DNA of 60,235 nucleotides, from the NCBI GenBank assembly GCA_036677505.1, contig JAVBWK010000015.1:1-60235 (forward strand). Reading direction: 5' to 3'. The DNA comes from UBA2227 sp036677505. Its GTDB lineage: Bacteria; Bacillota_I; Bacilli_A; Erysipelotrichales; Erysipelotrichaceae. Every line of letters begins with the position of its first letter. The first letter of the stretch is position 1. The notes under the pieces were generated by a model that was not told where the DNA came from, did no database searches, and worked only from the letters and a program-made list of their open reading frames with translations. Positions 9,280-18,465 of the stretch are shown here, piece by piece. The position numbers were made by a program, and so were the translations under genes.

Positions 9280-9988
9280 AATCCGGAAGCCCGGAAATGT
9301 CAAACAGTTGTGGCTCTTCTATTTTAAATTTAATCACGGCTTTTCGCCACTCATTTACATCATTTAAAGCCAGATAAACGAATCTTAATACTGAACCGGC
9401 CAAAACCGCTCCCTCATCCTCACTGAAACTGTCGGGCAAAGCCAACGTTGCTTCCCCATCCAGGACATCCTGACACATTTTCAGCAGCGACGGATTGTCA
9501 TTTTCCAGCCACTGACGCAACAAACTCAACGCCGCGATATATCCGTCACTTTCCCACGGCAGAGGCAGATACATCGGAATAAACTCCATGCGCCGTCCAT
9601 CTTTCTTCCAGATGAAGGTATCGGTCAGCTGTTGCTCGATGCAGATTTGCACGAGCAGGCTGCCAATCAACGGATGCAAGTCCGCTGCGAAAAGTGACTG
9701 AATGTCCGATTGAAACATTCTAAGGTTGCTTTTTCGCAGCTGATCGAGTGCGGCCAATGCACTCAGATCACCCATTTGGATGCTGTGCATCAGCTGATCC
9801 ATCGACTTGACCGGCTTAACCGACGGCTGTCTCAACGAATTTGCCAACTGTCGCAACCGTGTTTCATCCGCCATCGGGATATACGGCATTGCAAGTTCTT
9901 CATTGACCAAACGTAAAACCTCATCCGTCAGACCCTGATTCATCAGTTCATCGATTTTCCCCCAGAACTCCGTGTAATAATCTGCCAT
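9266..9988 (-). CDS. Uncharacterised helical protein, possibly DUF3196-like
   Basis: A 240-residue soluble protein with no signal peptide or membrane segment. It is Leu- and Gln-rich with predicted short helices that resemble tetratricopeptide-type repeats. I do not recognise a catalytic motif; its general character resembles Mollicutes/Erysipelotrichia DUF3196 proteins, but that assignment is a guess. It starts 10 bases after the MFS transporter and is likely cotranscribed with it. Its last codons and stop overlap the CIRCE element of tig, which is unusual for a coding sequence. Confidence 0.6.
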   Translation of the reverse strand: MADYYTEFWGKIDELMNQGLTDEVLRLVNEELAMPYIPMADETRLRQLANSLRQPSVKPVKSMDQLMHSIQMGDLSALAALDQLRKSNLRMFQSDIQSLFAADLHPLIGSLLVQICIEQQLTDTFIWKKDGRRMEFIPMYLPLPWESDGYIAALSLLRQWLENDNPSLLKMCQDVLDGEATLALPDSFSEDEGAVLAGSVLRFVYLALNDVNEWRKAVIKFKIEEPQLFDISGLPDFSTL

Positions 9989-9998
9989 ACGCTCACAA

Positions 9999-11225
9999 TC
10001 ACACCTTTCGGTTATAAATCAGCGAAATCGGCTTGCGATTGCGCCAGATAATCATATAAAATGCCAGAATACCGAACATGTTCAATGCCAAAACGATATA
10101 TTCGAATCTGAACAACTCTCCCAAATAGCCGGCCAGTAAGCGGCCTGAGAGCATCCCGAGGGAAACGATGATTTGAAAGACCCCGTTGACCCTACCTCTT
10201 TTTTCAGATGGCACATAGCTTTGAACCGAGGACATCCGGATGTTGAATGAGTTGATCGATAACAATCCCATCATAAACTGCAAAGCAATCATAAAATAGT
10301 AATTGGTAAACAGCAGGATGCCCGAAATCACATTGAGCGAAAAATACACGATGGCCGCAACCCGAAAACGCAGATGCGTCGGGATTTTGATCACATAGTG
10401 AGCAAGACCGCCAAACAGCCGACCGGCCGTCGCAAATGAAATCAGCAGCGCATACATCGTCACATCGAGCGTCGGACTGTTTTCAAAAAACGGATATAAA
10501 AGCACTCCCAATCCTTCTCCGGTAAAAAAGATGAAAAAGAAATAAGCAAAAATCGCAATCAGTCCCTTTTCTTTGGACAGATATGAGAAACCTTCTTTGA
10601 CCATGGTCCAAAACGGCTGCGGATTGGCTTTGGCCAGGATTGCTTGTTTTTCTTCGATGCTGATCTGAGTTTCAAAGGCAGATGCGATGAGTAACAAAGC
10701 TCCTTCAATCAGAAAGATCCCGGAAATTCCGTATTTTTCAAAAATGACAGCTGCCACCGGTAATACCAGGGTATTGACGGTAGGATAAATCAGTGAGCTG
10801 ATTGAATATCCTTTTTGTAACATCCCATCAGGAATCAGTTCCGGAAACAAAGACTCATATGCGATATGGTAGATGACACCGTTGGTCGAAATGATCAAAC
10901 CCAAAATCATATACGGGATATAAGCGAAATAGCCGTTACGCGTAACATATCCGACCGACAAAAACAGCAGACCCATTAAAAAGTCGGAGATGACTATGAT
11001 CCATTTGCGCGGCAGTTTATCGATATACGGTCCGATAAACAAGGGCAAAAGGATATTCGGAAGCGAGATTACACCGGCAAACAAAGCCGAGAGCAGAGTT
11101 GAACCGGTTTTATTGTAAATAAGGACGCTCAGCGCAAAATTCAATCCTACCCCGCCAATCGCCGAAATGACCGTGCCGATGGTGATGGTGGTATAATTGC
11201 GTGTCCATAATGTATGAGATTTCAT
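9999..11225 (-). CDS. MFS transporter, substrate unknown
   Basis: A 408-residue integral membrane protein with about twelve hydrophobic helices and the motif A-like loop GPYIDKLPRKW between helices 2 and 3, as in major facilitator superfamily drug/efflux-type carriers. The substrate cannot be read from sequence. The ATG at 11223-11225 follows GGAGGGTACG. An extended TATAATGTACATG -10 lies at 11249-11254. The downstream 240-residue protein is probably in the same transcript. Confidence 0.87.
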   Translation of the reverse strand: MKSHTLWTRNYTTITIGTVISAIGGVGLNFALSVLIYNKTGSTLLSALFAGVISLPNILLPLFIGPYIDKLPRKWIIVISDFLMGLLFLSVGYVTRNGYFAYIPYMILGLIISTNGVIYHIAYESLFPELIPDGMLQKGYSISSLIYPTVNTLVLPVAAVIFEKYGISGIFLIEGALLLIASAFETQISIEEKQAILAKANPQPFWTMVKEGFSYLSKEKGLIAIFAYFFFIFFTGEGLGVLLYPFFENSPTLDVTMYALLISFATAGRLFGGLAHYVIKIPTHLRFRVAAIVYFSLNVISGILLFTNYYFMIALQFMMGLLSINSFNIRMSSVQSYVPSEKRGRVNGVFQIIVSLGMLSGRLLAGYLGELFRFEYIVLALNMFGILAFYMIIWRNRKPISLIYNRKV

Positions 11226-11269
11226 CGTACCCTCCAATATTCATGTACATTATATCGCAGTTGTTACAG

Positions 11270-11429
11270 CTGTAGCCAGGCAAAAGAAAACGACACCTGA
11301 CAATCATTCTCAAAAGACAAATGTTGTCAGATGAAGAATATCTGCACCTCATTTATATTGCCCAACCGTAAATCCCCTATTCATTATATCCCAAACTTCT
11401 GCTTTATCCACCCTTTTTATCAGAAAGAT
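11270..11429. other. Intergenic stretch without recognisable gene
   Basis: Between the MFS promoter and the tRNA terminator. It is AT-rich, has no ribosome binding site with a convincing open frame, and no clear hairpin. It may hold upstream regulatory sequence for the MFS transporter; nothing specific is visible. Confidence 0.4.
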
Positions 11430-11457
11430 AAAAAAACCGACAGCTGTTACACTGTCA
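11430..11457 (-). terminator. Terminator of tRNA-Arg
   Basis: Minus-strand GACAG-loop-CTGTC stem followed by GG and seven T. Confidence 0.78.
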
Positions 11458-11468
11458 GTCATATTCAA

Positions 11469-11545
11469 TGGCGTCCACGGAGAGACTCGAACTCCCGACC
11501 GTGCGCTTAGAAGGCGCATGCTCTATCCGGCTGAGCTACGTGGAC
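11469..11545 (-). tRNA. tRNA-Arg (anticodon UCU)
   Basis: The minus strand gives a complete 77-nt cloverleaf: acceptor GTCCACG/CGTGGAC, D-arm GCTCAGCCGGATAGAGC, anticodon stem TGCGC/GCGCA with loop CTTCTAA, T-arm with GTTCGAGTC, discriminator G and encoded CCA. The anticodon TCT (complement of 11509-11511) reads AGA/AGG arginine codons. Confidence 0.97.
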
Positions 11546-11589
11546 ATCACGCTGAAATATAATAACAAAATTTCACCCGATGTGCAAGG

Positions 11590-12048
11590 TCAACATTCGA
11601 CCCTTTCAACCGTTACTTTCTTTCCATCCACCGTTGCAACCGCATACGAAGGTCGGGTACCGTCACGATTATAATATACCGAGCCGGGGTTGATCAAAAA
11701 CACTCCCTGGGCATTTTGAGTATAGAAAGCATGGGTATGTCCGTAACAGGCGATCATACAGCCCAACTGATGAGCTTTGTGAATGATCTGTTCGACGCGC
11801 TTAAAAGTATAAAACTGATGTCCGTGAATCAGAAGTACTTTAAAATCACCGAAATTTAATACCCTCAACTCCGGAAAATCATAGTACATGTCATTGTTGC
11901 CTTTAACCGAAACAAACGGTCGCAGCTTTTCTGCCGGCAGTTCACTGTCTCCTAAATGGAAGTAAGCATCCGCATCGGGATGAGCCGAAACGATACGATT
12001 GAGCACTTCCATCCTGCCGTGATTGTCACTGACGATCACAAACTTCAC
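11590..12048 (-). CDS. Metallophosphoesterase of the YfcE/MJ0936 family
   Basis: A 152-residue cytosolic calcineurin-like phosphoesterase. The metal-binding motifs are all present: DNHG (residues 8-11), GDSE, GNND, GHQ and GHTH. The family hydrolyses phosphodiesters in vitro; the physiological substrate is generally unknown. The start overlaps the murI stop by four bases, and a gene of this family follows glutamate racemase in many Firmicutes, sometimes after rdgB, which is missing here. Confidence 0.88.
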   Translation of the reverse strand: MKFVIVSDNHGRMEVLNRIVSAHPDADAYFHLGDSELPAEKLRPFVSVKGNNDMYYDFPELRVLNFGDFKVLLIHGHQFYTFKRVEQIIHKAHQLGCMIACYGHTHAFYTQNAQGVFLINPGSVYYNRDGTRPSYAVATVDGKKVTVERVEC

Positions 12049-12785
12049 CTGATCACCCCTTTATAAACAACGACTTCTTCCTGAAATATCGTCTGGATCT
12101 GTGTTTGAAGATGCACAGGGTCTTTGGTCGTATATATGCGGACCTCACCTTGTTCATAATTCCTTGATTTAAAACTTTTAATGATCGGCTCTATGGAATC
12201 AACGATCCTTCCTGACACTTTCGAAGCAATCAGATCACGGATCAGCGGATAATGGGTACATCCCAAAATGAGTGTATCACACTCTCTGACTGATGCGCAG
12301 TATTCATCTAAAATCAGTGAAAGTTCATCATTATCAGCCAGTCCCTCAATCATACCGACCAACGCAGGAGCTGCCTGCTCGATTACCCGGGCATTCAAAC
12401 GGTTTTCAATCTTTTCTTTATACGCATGCGAAGCAATCGTAGCCGAAGTTGCCAATACTCCGACACAATCCGCATCATCGAGCTGCTGCACGGTCACATC
12501 GATGATTCCTTCGATATTCATCTGAGGAAAGCAGGCATGTAAATAATCCAGCGCATTGGACGATGCGGTATTGCATGCAAGCAGTACATCTGTGATCCCC
12601 TGTTGTTCAAACCAGCGAATGTTCTGATGCATGATCGCACAAATCTCATCTTTGCTCTTACTGCCGTATGGGGCATGGATCTGATCGGCCAGATAGACCA
12701 TCGCCATCTCCGGATAAGCCTTTTGCAAAGCCAAAACGACCGAGACACCACCCAATCCTGAATCTAAAATCCCGATCGGTTTCAT
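12045..12785 (-). CDS. murI: Glutamate racemase
   Basis: A 246-residue enzyme converting L- to D-glutamate for peptidoglycan. The N-terminal GILDSGLGGVSV motif, the first catalytic Cys in LLACNTAS and the second in ILGCTHYP are all present. Overlaps both neighbours by four bases, fixing it within the cvpA-mutS2-uvrC-murI operon. It implies the organism makes a wall with D-Glu, so it is not a wall-less mollicute. Confidence 0.95.
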   Translation of the reverse strand: MKPIGILDSGLGGVSVVLALQKAYPEMAMVYLADQIHAPYGSKSKDEICAIMHQNIRWFEQQGITDVLLACNTASSNALDYLHACFPQMNIEGIIDVTVQQLDDADCVGVLATSATIASHAYKEKIENRLNARVIEQAAPALVGMIEGLADNDELSLILDEYCASVRECDTLILGCTHYPLIRDLIASKVSGRIVDSIEPIIKSFKSRNYEQGEVRIYTTKDPVHLQTQIQTIFQEEVVVYKGVIR

Positions 12786-14548
12786 TTTTGCTCACCTTCC
12801 TTTAAATCTCTGAAAAATTGTATCACAGCCATGGCCGCAGGTCTACCGACAACCTCACGCAATTGCTCTTCATCAGCCTCTTTGATCGCTTTCAACGACC
12901 CGAAATGCTTAAGCAGTTCCTTCTTACGTTTCTCACCGATGCCCTCGATTTCATCCAAAATCGAACGTGTCGATGCTTTCTGACGCAACAGACGGTGATA
13001 GGATATTGCAAACCGATGCACTTCATCCTGCATGGCCGATAAAAACATCGTCAGCGGTTCTCCGGGTAACAGCTTTACTTCATTCTTTTGATCGATAATA
13101 ATCGTATCGGTCTGATGTCGGCTGTCTTTGGCTAAGGCAATTACCGGAATATTCATATGCAGCGAATCCACGATTTCTTTGGCCGCACTCAGCTGAGGCA
13201 TTCCGCCATCGACGATGATCAGATCCGGATGTTCCCCGTTTTCCTTCAGCAGTCGAAGCAGACGTCGGTACATCACTTCTTGCATCGAAGCGACATCATT
13301 GTTCCCCCCACTTAAACGATAGCGGCGGTACTGCGAACGATTGGGCTTGCCATCGGTAAACACAACCATGGCCGCCACTAAAAACGCACCGGAAATATGT
13401 GAATTATCGAACAGTTCGATACGTGACAGCCCTTTGAGATGCAACAGCTTTGCCAACTGACTGCTGGCCTGATCCCCAAATATCTCCGACTTCTCTACCA
13501 TCTTAAACTTTAAGGATAACTGCTCCTGCGCGTTGACCGCGGCCATCTGAACCAATTTCAGCTTATCCCCGCGTTGGGGAGCATTTACTGTTACGCCCAG
13601 CACTTCACTCAGCAGTTCCATATCTGTATCCGAAGGTACCAGCAACTCTTTCGGTTTTGGCATTTTTTCATAAAACTGTATCAGATAAGATACGAAGGCA
13701 TCCTGCGGATTTTCGACCGTCGGTTCAACCATCGAAGTCTTTTGTATCAGTTTTCCGTCCCGGACAAAAAAACCGGTGATCGAGAGAATATTCTTGGAAA
13801 TCGCAAAAGCAAACACGTCCTGTTGCATACGCTCGCCAAATTGAACCTGCTGTTTTTGGGATATGTGCTCGATCGATCGGATCATATCACGGATTTTCGC
13901 TGCTTTCTCAAAGGCCAGCTGAGCGGTTTCCTGATCCATCTGCTGTTGAAGCCGACCGATGACCATCCGGTTATCCCCTTTTAAAAACCGGCTGATTTCA
14001 TCGATCATCGCATCATACTGTTCTTTACCGATATTAAACTGACACGGACCGAGACACTGACCGATATGATAATACAGACATACTTTTTTCGGCATGGTTT
14101 TGCACTTGCGGATCGGATAAAGATCATTAAGCAGCTTGACCGTCTCCCGGGCGGCTGCGGTATCGGTAAAAGGACCGAAGTACTTCGCCTTTTTATCCTT
14201 CTTCTTATCTCTGACCACAATCAGCTGCGGATAGGCATCCGAAGTGATTTTGATAAACGGATACGACTTATCATCCATAAACATGATATTGAAGCGTGGC
14301 CTGTACTGTTTGATCAGATTGATCTCAAGAACCAGTGCTTCTTTCTCGGTGTTGGTAACGATATAATCAAAATCCTCAATCAGCGATACCATTTTTTGAG
14401 TTTTGCCTTCGTGCGCACCGGTAAAATACTGATTGACCCTTGCCTTCAGTTTTTTTGCTTTTCCGATATAAATGATTTCGCCCTTGTCATCCTTCATCAG
14501 ATAACATCCCGGCTGTAACGGCAAGGACGACAGTTTTTCCTTTAACAT
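12782..14548 (-). CDS. uvrC: Excinuclease ABC subunit C
   Basis: A 588-residue nucleotide-excision repair endonuclease that makes both incisions. The N-terminal GIY-YIG nuclease (GCYLMKD ... IIYIGKAK), a Cys cluster around KTMPKKVCLYYHIGQC, a UVR motif around residue 205, the RNase H-like C-terminal nuclease with FDNSH, and a terminal helix-hairpin-helix (LDEIEGIGEKRKKELLKHFG) are visible. It starts two bases after mutS2 stops and overlaps murI. Confidence 0.96.
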   Translation of the reverse strand: MLKEKLSSLPLQPGCYLMKDDKGEIIYIGKAKKLKARVNQYFTGAHEGKTQKMVSLIEDFDYIVTNTEKEALVLEINLIKQYRPRFNIMFMDDKSYPFIKITSDAYPQLIVVRDKKKDKKAKYFGPFTDTAAARETVKLLNDLYPIRKCKTMPKKVCLYYHIGQCLGPCQFNIGKEQYDAMIDEISRFLKGDNRMVIGRLQQQMDQETAQLAFEKAAKIRDMIRSIEHISQKQQVQFGERMQQDVFAFAISKNILSITGFFVRDGKLIQKTSMVEPTVENPQDAFVSYLIQFYEKMPKPKELLVPSDTDMELLSEVLGVTVNAPQRGDKLKLVQMAAVNAQEQLSLKFKMVEKSEIFGDQASSQLAKLLHLKGLSRIELFDNSHISGAFLVAAMVVFTDGKPNRSQYRRYRLSGGNNDVASMQEVMYRRLLRLLKENGEHPDLIIVDGGMPQLSAAKEIVDSLHMNIPVIALAKDSRHQTDTIIIDQKNEVKLLPGEPLTMFLSAMQDEVHRFAISYHRLLRQKASTRSILDEIEGIGEKRKKELLKHFGSLKAIKEADEEQLREVVGRPAAMAVIQFFRDLKEGEQK

Positions 14549-14549
14549 A

Positions 14550-16844
14550 CTATTTTCCCTTAAGTGTCACAACGGTCGCTCCGGAACCGCCTTCACCCTG
14601 TCCGCCCAATCGCAATTCTTCTACGGAACCATGGTGCTGAAGTCTGTTCCATATAGCCTTGCGCAAAGCACCAGTCCCATGACCGTGAACGATCCGTACC
14701 GATTTTAAATTACGCAAAACGCAGTCATCGATATATTTCTCGACCACCGGCAAAGCTTCCTCCACCCTTAACCCGATGACATTGCATTCCATCGATACCG
14801 GTGTCATCAGCCCCGACACCGCAGATACATGACGGACCGCTTTCTTTTTGACCGGAACGATTTTCGTGATTTGTTTTTTACTTACCTTAAAAGACTTACC
14901 CAAAACTTCAACGGAGTACTGATTGCGCTCAAGATCGGTCACGATACCGACTTGCGAAGTCGAATTGATCCTCACGGTGTCACCGACACTGATCGACCCT
15001 TCCATCACGACATCTTCTTCTGGTTTGGCCATGTCTTGTAAAGCTTTTTTAATTTCCAACCGTTGATGCGGTTTTTCCTGTTCTTTCAGCTGTTCTAAAT
15101 ATTCCTCGGTCTTGATCAGCGCCTCTTCGACCAAAGCATTGGCTTCCTGCTTCGCCTGATCCATCAGTTCCTGTCTGCTTCGCTCAAACTCAGCAAGCTG
15201 TCTGTTTAACTGTTCTTCCCTGCTTTTTGCTTCAAAGAGCTGGCGGCCCAACTGTTCTTCGATCTTCCGATTTTCATCGAGCTGATTCTCAAGCTTCTCC
15301 AAAATCTTACTTACTTCGGATTTTCCCTCTTCTTTGAGCTGACGGGCCGCAGTAATGATCTGATCGTCCAGTTCAAAACGCGAAGCGATGTCCAACGCAT
15401 AGGACTGGCCGGCTAAACCTTCAATGTATTTATAGGTCGGGCGCAGCTGTTGTAAGTCGAACTGGACCGACGCTAACAAAATTTCCGAATGTTGAGCACC
15501 ATAACTTTTTAATCGGTTATAGTGGGTCGTCGCAACCACGGATGCCTGCTTGTTACGCAGATATTCCAAAATGGCGATGGCCAGGCTTTCCCCTTCATTG
15601 GGATCGGTCCCCCCACCGAGTTCATCAAGCAGAATCAGTGAATCTTTGGTACAATGACGGGTGATCCTGGCAATGCGTGCCAGATGAGAAGAAAATGTGG
15701 ATAAAGACTGGGCAATGGACTGTTCATCACCGATATCTGCATAGATCTCATCAAACAACGGGATTTGGGCCTGCTCACACGGCAGCGGAATCCCACAGTA
15801 AAACATCAGCGTAAACAACCCGATCACTTTCAGAGATACCGTTTTACCGCCGGTGTTAGGCCCGGTAATCAGCAACATCCGGTAGGGATGTTGTAATCGG
15901 TACGTGTTGGCCACCACCTGCTTCGGATCAATTAACGGATGACGGCCCTTTTCGATGATCAAACCGTCATCACTGAGGGCAGCCACCGTCGCATCAAGCT
16001 TTTTGCCCCACTGAGCTTTCGCAAACAAAGCATCCAGTTCACCCAACGTTTCGACATTGGCAATATACTGATCCGCCACCGTGGCGATGTCAGCACTGAT
16101 TTCCCAGCAGATACGTTCGATTTCATCTTCTTCCCTCGATAACAGCGTCTGCTTCTCATTATTAAGATTCAAAAGGAACTCCGGTTCAACATAGGCGGTC
16201 TGACCCGAAGCCGACTCACCGTGAATGACTCCTTTGAAATGATATTTATCAGAAATACGGACCGGAACGACCAGACGGTCGTGACGGTAGGTGGCCAGCT
16301 GGTCGGTCAGCCGGTCGGCATTGGCCGAAATGAACTTCTGAATCTGACGGTTGATTTCCGCATCCATCTTGCGAAGTTTATCGCGGATTTCCTTTAGTAA
16401 CGGTGAAGCATTGTCCAAAACTTCGTAGTTAGGAGAAAAACAGGCATCGATTTTCTTGCTTAATGTCAAACTGACGTTAAGGCTGTCAATCAGATCAAAA
16501 ACAAACGGAACGCTCAGCTCCGTTTTACGCAGTGCTGTTTTCATGCTCTCGCATCCGTGTCCGTGACGCGACACCCAGACAGCTTCCTCAACTGATAACA
16601 ATCCGCCCTTTTTCGCTTTGACCAACGAATCGCGAATGTCTTTGATTCCGCTAAACGGTAATCCGCCAAAACGCACTGTCAAAAGCAATGCATCGCGCAT
16701 GCGATCATTGTTTCGTTGAATCAGCAGTCGTTTGTTTTGCGGTTTGAGTCGAAGCACGACTTCTTTTCCCAAAGAAAAAGCCGCGTACTTACTGATCTGA
16801 TCAAGGATCAGATCCAGTTCCAATACTTGTATCTGTTCATTCAT
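14550..16844 (-). CDS. mutS2: MutS2 endonuclease/ATPase
   Basis: A 764-residue MutS2 protein. It lacks the MutS mismatch-recognition domain; it has a clamp/lever region, ATPase with Walker A GPNTGGKT and Walker B LILLDELGGGTDP, a long Glu/Gln-rich coiled coil (about residues 510-610), a KOW-like segment and a C-terminal Smr nuclease domain (VRIVHGHGTGALR). MutS2 acts on branched DNA and, in Bacillus, on collided ribosomes. Located one base after the cvpA stop. Confidence 0.95.
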   Translation of the reverse strand: MNEQIQVLELDLILDQISKYAAFSLGKEVVLRLKPQNKRLLIQRNNDRMRDALLLTVRFGGLPFSGIKDIRDSLVKAKKGGLLSVEEAVWVSRHGHGCESMKTALRKTELSVPFVFDLIDSLNVSLTLSKKIDACFSPNYEVLDNASPLLKEIRDKLRKMDAEINRQIQKFISANADRLTDQLATYRHDRLVVPVRISDKYHFKGVIHGESASGQTAYVEPEFLLNLNNEKQTLLSREEDEIERICWEISADIATVADQYIANVETLGELDALFAKAQWGKKLDATVAALSDDGLIIEKGRHPLIDPKQVVANTYRLQHPYRMLLITGPNTGGKTVSLKVIGLFTLMFYCGIPLPCEQAQIPLFDEIYADIGDEQSIAQSLSTFSSHLARIARITRHCTKDSLILLDELGGGTDPNEGESLAIAILEYLRNKQASVVATTHYNRLKSYGAQHSEILLASVQFDLQQLRPTYKYIEGLAGQSYALDIASRFELDDQIITAARQLKEEGKSEVSKILEKLENQLDENRKIEEQLGRQLFEAKSREEQLNRQLAEFERSRQELMDQAKQEANALVEEALIKTEEYLEQLKEQEKPHQRLEIKKALQDMAKPEEDVVMEGSISVGDTVRINSTSQVGIVTDLERNQYSVEVLGKSFKVSKKQITKIVPVKKKAVRHVSAVSGLMTPVSMECNVIGLRVEEALPVVEKYIDDCVLRNLKSVRIVHGHGTGALRKAIWNRLQHHGSVEELRLGGQGEGGSGATVVTLKGK

Positions 16845-16845
16845 A

Positions 16846-17517
16846 TCATTGATTTAAACCTTCCAAAAATTCGATAATATCTTCTTCGCTGATTCCCTGA
16901 CTCAACAGCCAGTCCCGCAGTGATTCTCCGTCGCTGACCGACAGGGATTCGCCGGAAATCAGTCGCTGGATGGCGGCGTTCTCTTCGATCCGCTGATTGA
17001 CGAAATCAAAGAAGACCGATGAATACTGTCGGATGACAGACAGTCCGGACTCTTCAATCACTTGCTGACCGTTAACGATCCATGGAGTCGATAACAGCAG
17101 GATGAGTATCAGTACGGTCAGATAATACCCGATCAGCGCAAACACCGCACCTAAGATGCTGTTGACAGTCTTTACTCCGGGGATCTTCCCCACAGCTTTG
17201 ACCAGCGGTCGGCCAAGTGTGATCAACAATGAGATGACGATATAGAGGATCACAAACCAGATTGCCGAGTTGATCCGAACCAGCACCAGTTCTTCAATCG
17301 CGGATTGCTTAAAGAAATCAATATCCGGAGTGAAAATCGTAAATACCTTGGCGAAAGGCTCGCTCAAGATCCAGGCAAAAAGGACCGCCGCAAACAAGGC
17401 CAGCAAGTTGTATAGCTGAATCAGAAAGCCGCGCATATATCCGATCGCAAGGGTCAGCAACAGCCAGATGATCAATATCGGGGTGATCCAGGGGATCCAG
17501 GATGGTTCAAACGTCAT
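16846..17517 (-). CDS. cvpA: CvpA family membrane protein
   Basis: A 223-residue protein with four hydrophobic segments in the first 150 residues and a charged C-terminal tail. Position directly upstream of mutS2 and divergent from rnhC matches the conserved Firmicute rnhC-(zapA)-cvpA-mutS2 neighbourhood; zapA and polX are absent here. CvpA-family proteins are linked to colicin V production in E. coli and envelope functions, but the biochemical role is unknown. RBS AGGTGA precedes the ATG. Confidence 0.82.
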   Translation of the reverse strand: MTFEPSWIPWITPILIIWLLLTLAIGYMRGFLIQLYNLLALFAAVLFAWILSEPFAKVFTIFTPDIDFFKQSAIEELVLVRINSAIWFVILYIVISLLITLGRPLVKAVGKIPGVKTVNSILGAVFALIGYYLTVLILILLLSTPWIVNGQQVIEESGLSVIRQYSSVFFDFVNQRIEENAAIQRLISGESLSVSDGESLRDWLLSQGISEEDIIEFLEGLNQ

Positions 17518-17597
17518 AATATCACCTCATTCTCCTTTATGATAAAGCAAATGCGCGAAGGTTGCAATTGTGTGCTAAAATGTACTCGGGTGTTACC

Positions 17598-18452
17598 ATG
17601 AAAACCATTTCGATTTCAGCAAGCGAAGATCAGATCCGAGCCATCAAAGAGTTTTACCATAGCGAAATCACCGATAAGAAAATCCCGTATGCGGATTGTT
17701 TTATTGCGACAGAAGAAGCTACGATCACGATCTATCAGTCAAAGAAAGTGGTGATTCAGGGTAATATGGCCCAGCATCACGCCGATATCATTGCCAGTTT
17801 CGGCGGGTTCTTTGCTCACGGCGGCAGCGATGAAGTCGGTACCGGTGATTACTTTGGTCCGGTTTGCGTGTGCGCCGTTTATCTGGATGAGAAACATATC
17901 GATTTCATCCGTTCGCTGAATCCGAGCGATACCAAAACCATGGATGATACACAAATCGTCCGGATCGCCAAAGCCCTGATGGAAAAAGTCCCATACAGCC
18001 TGCTCATTTTACCTAATGATAAATATAATGTCTGGCACCGCAAATATAATATGAATGCGATCAAGTCATTGTTACATAACCAGTGCTATCTTCACCTACA
18101 GAAGAAGGTCAAAAAACCGTTTACAGGGATCATCGACCAGTTTACACCTCAGGAAAGCTATTATCGCTATCTCAAAGATGAAAAGGAAATCTTTCGAAAC
18201 CTGCGCTTTGAAACCAAAGCTGAAAACAAGTATCTGGCCGTCGCTTGCGGAGCAATCATCGCACGTCATGCTTTTTTAGAAGCACTGAAACAGTTGGAAG
18301 AGTACGCGGGCATGCCCTTACCTAAGGGAGCTTCAGCGGCTGTCGATCAGGCGGCTGCTGATATCTTAGAAAAGCATGGCATGGACATGCTCAGCAAAGT
18401 CGCTAAGCTTCACTTCAAAAATACCCAAAAAGCCAAAGAAATCCTCGGATGA
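17598..18452 (+). CDS. rnhC: Ribonuclease HIII
   Basis: A 285-residue enzyme degrading RNA in RNA-DNA hybrids. The N-terminal TBP-like substrate-binding domain (about 1-75) precedes the catalytic domain beginning GGSDEVGTGDYFGPVCVCA, which holds the DE(D) metal ligands (Asp and Glu of SDEVGTGD). The ATG at 17598 is chosen over 12 upstream codons in the frame because the family starts with a K-x-I-S-like strand there; RBS is weak (GGTG). Divergent from cvpA. Confidence 0.93.
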   Translation: MKTISISASEDQIRAIKEFYHSEITDKKIPYADCFIATEEATITIYQSKKVVIQGNMAQHHADIIASFGGFFAHGGSDEVGTGDYFGPVCVCAVYLDEKHIDFIRSLNPSDTKTMDDTQIVRIAKALMEKVPYSLLILPNDKYNVWHRKYNMNAIKSLLHNQCYLHLQKKVKKPFTGIIDQFTPQESYYRYLKDEKEIFRNLRFETKAENKYLAVACGAIIARHAFLEALKQLEEYAGMPLPKGASAAVDQAAADILEKHGMDMLSKVAKLHFKNTQKAKEILG

Positions 18453-18465
18453 GGATTTTATTTTG
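18439..18465. terminator. Bidirectional terminator between rnhC and the flavoprotein gene
   Basis: AAATCCTC-GGAT-GAGGATTT, a perfect 8-bp stem; T-rich on the plus-strand exit. It overlaps the rnhC stop and the end of the convergent gene. Confidence 0.7.
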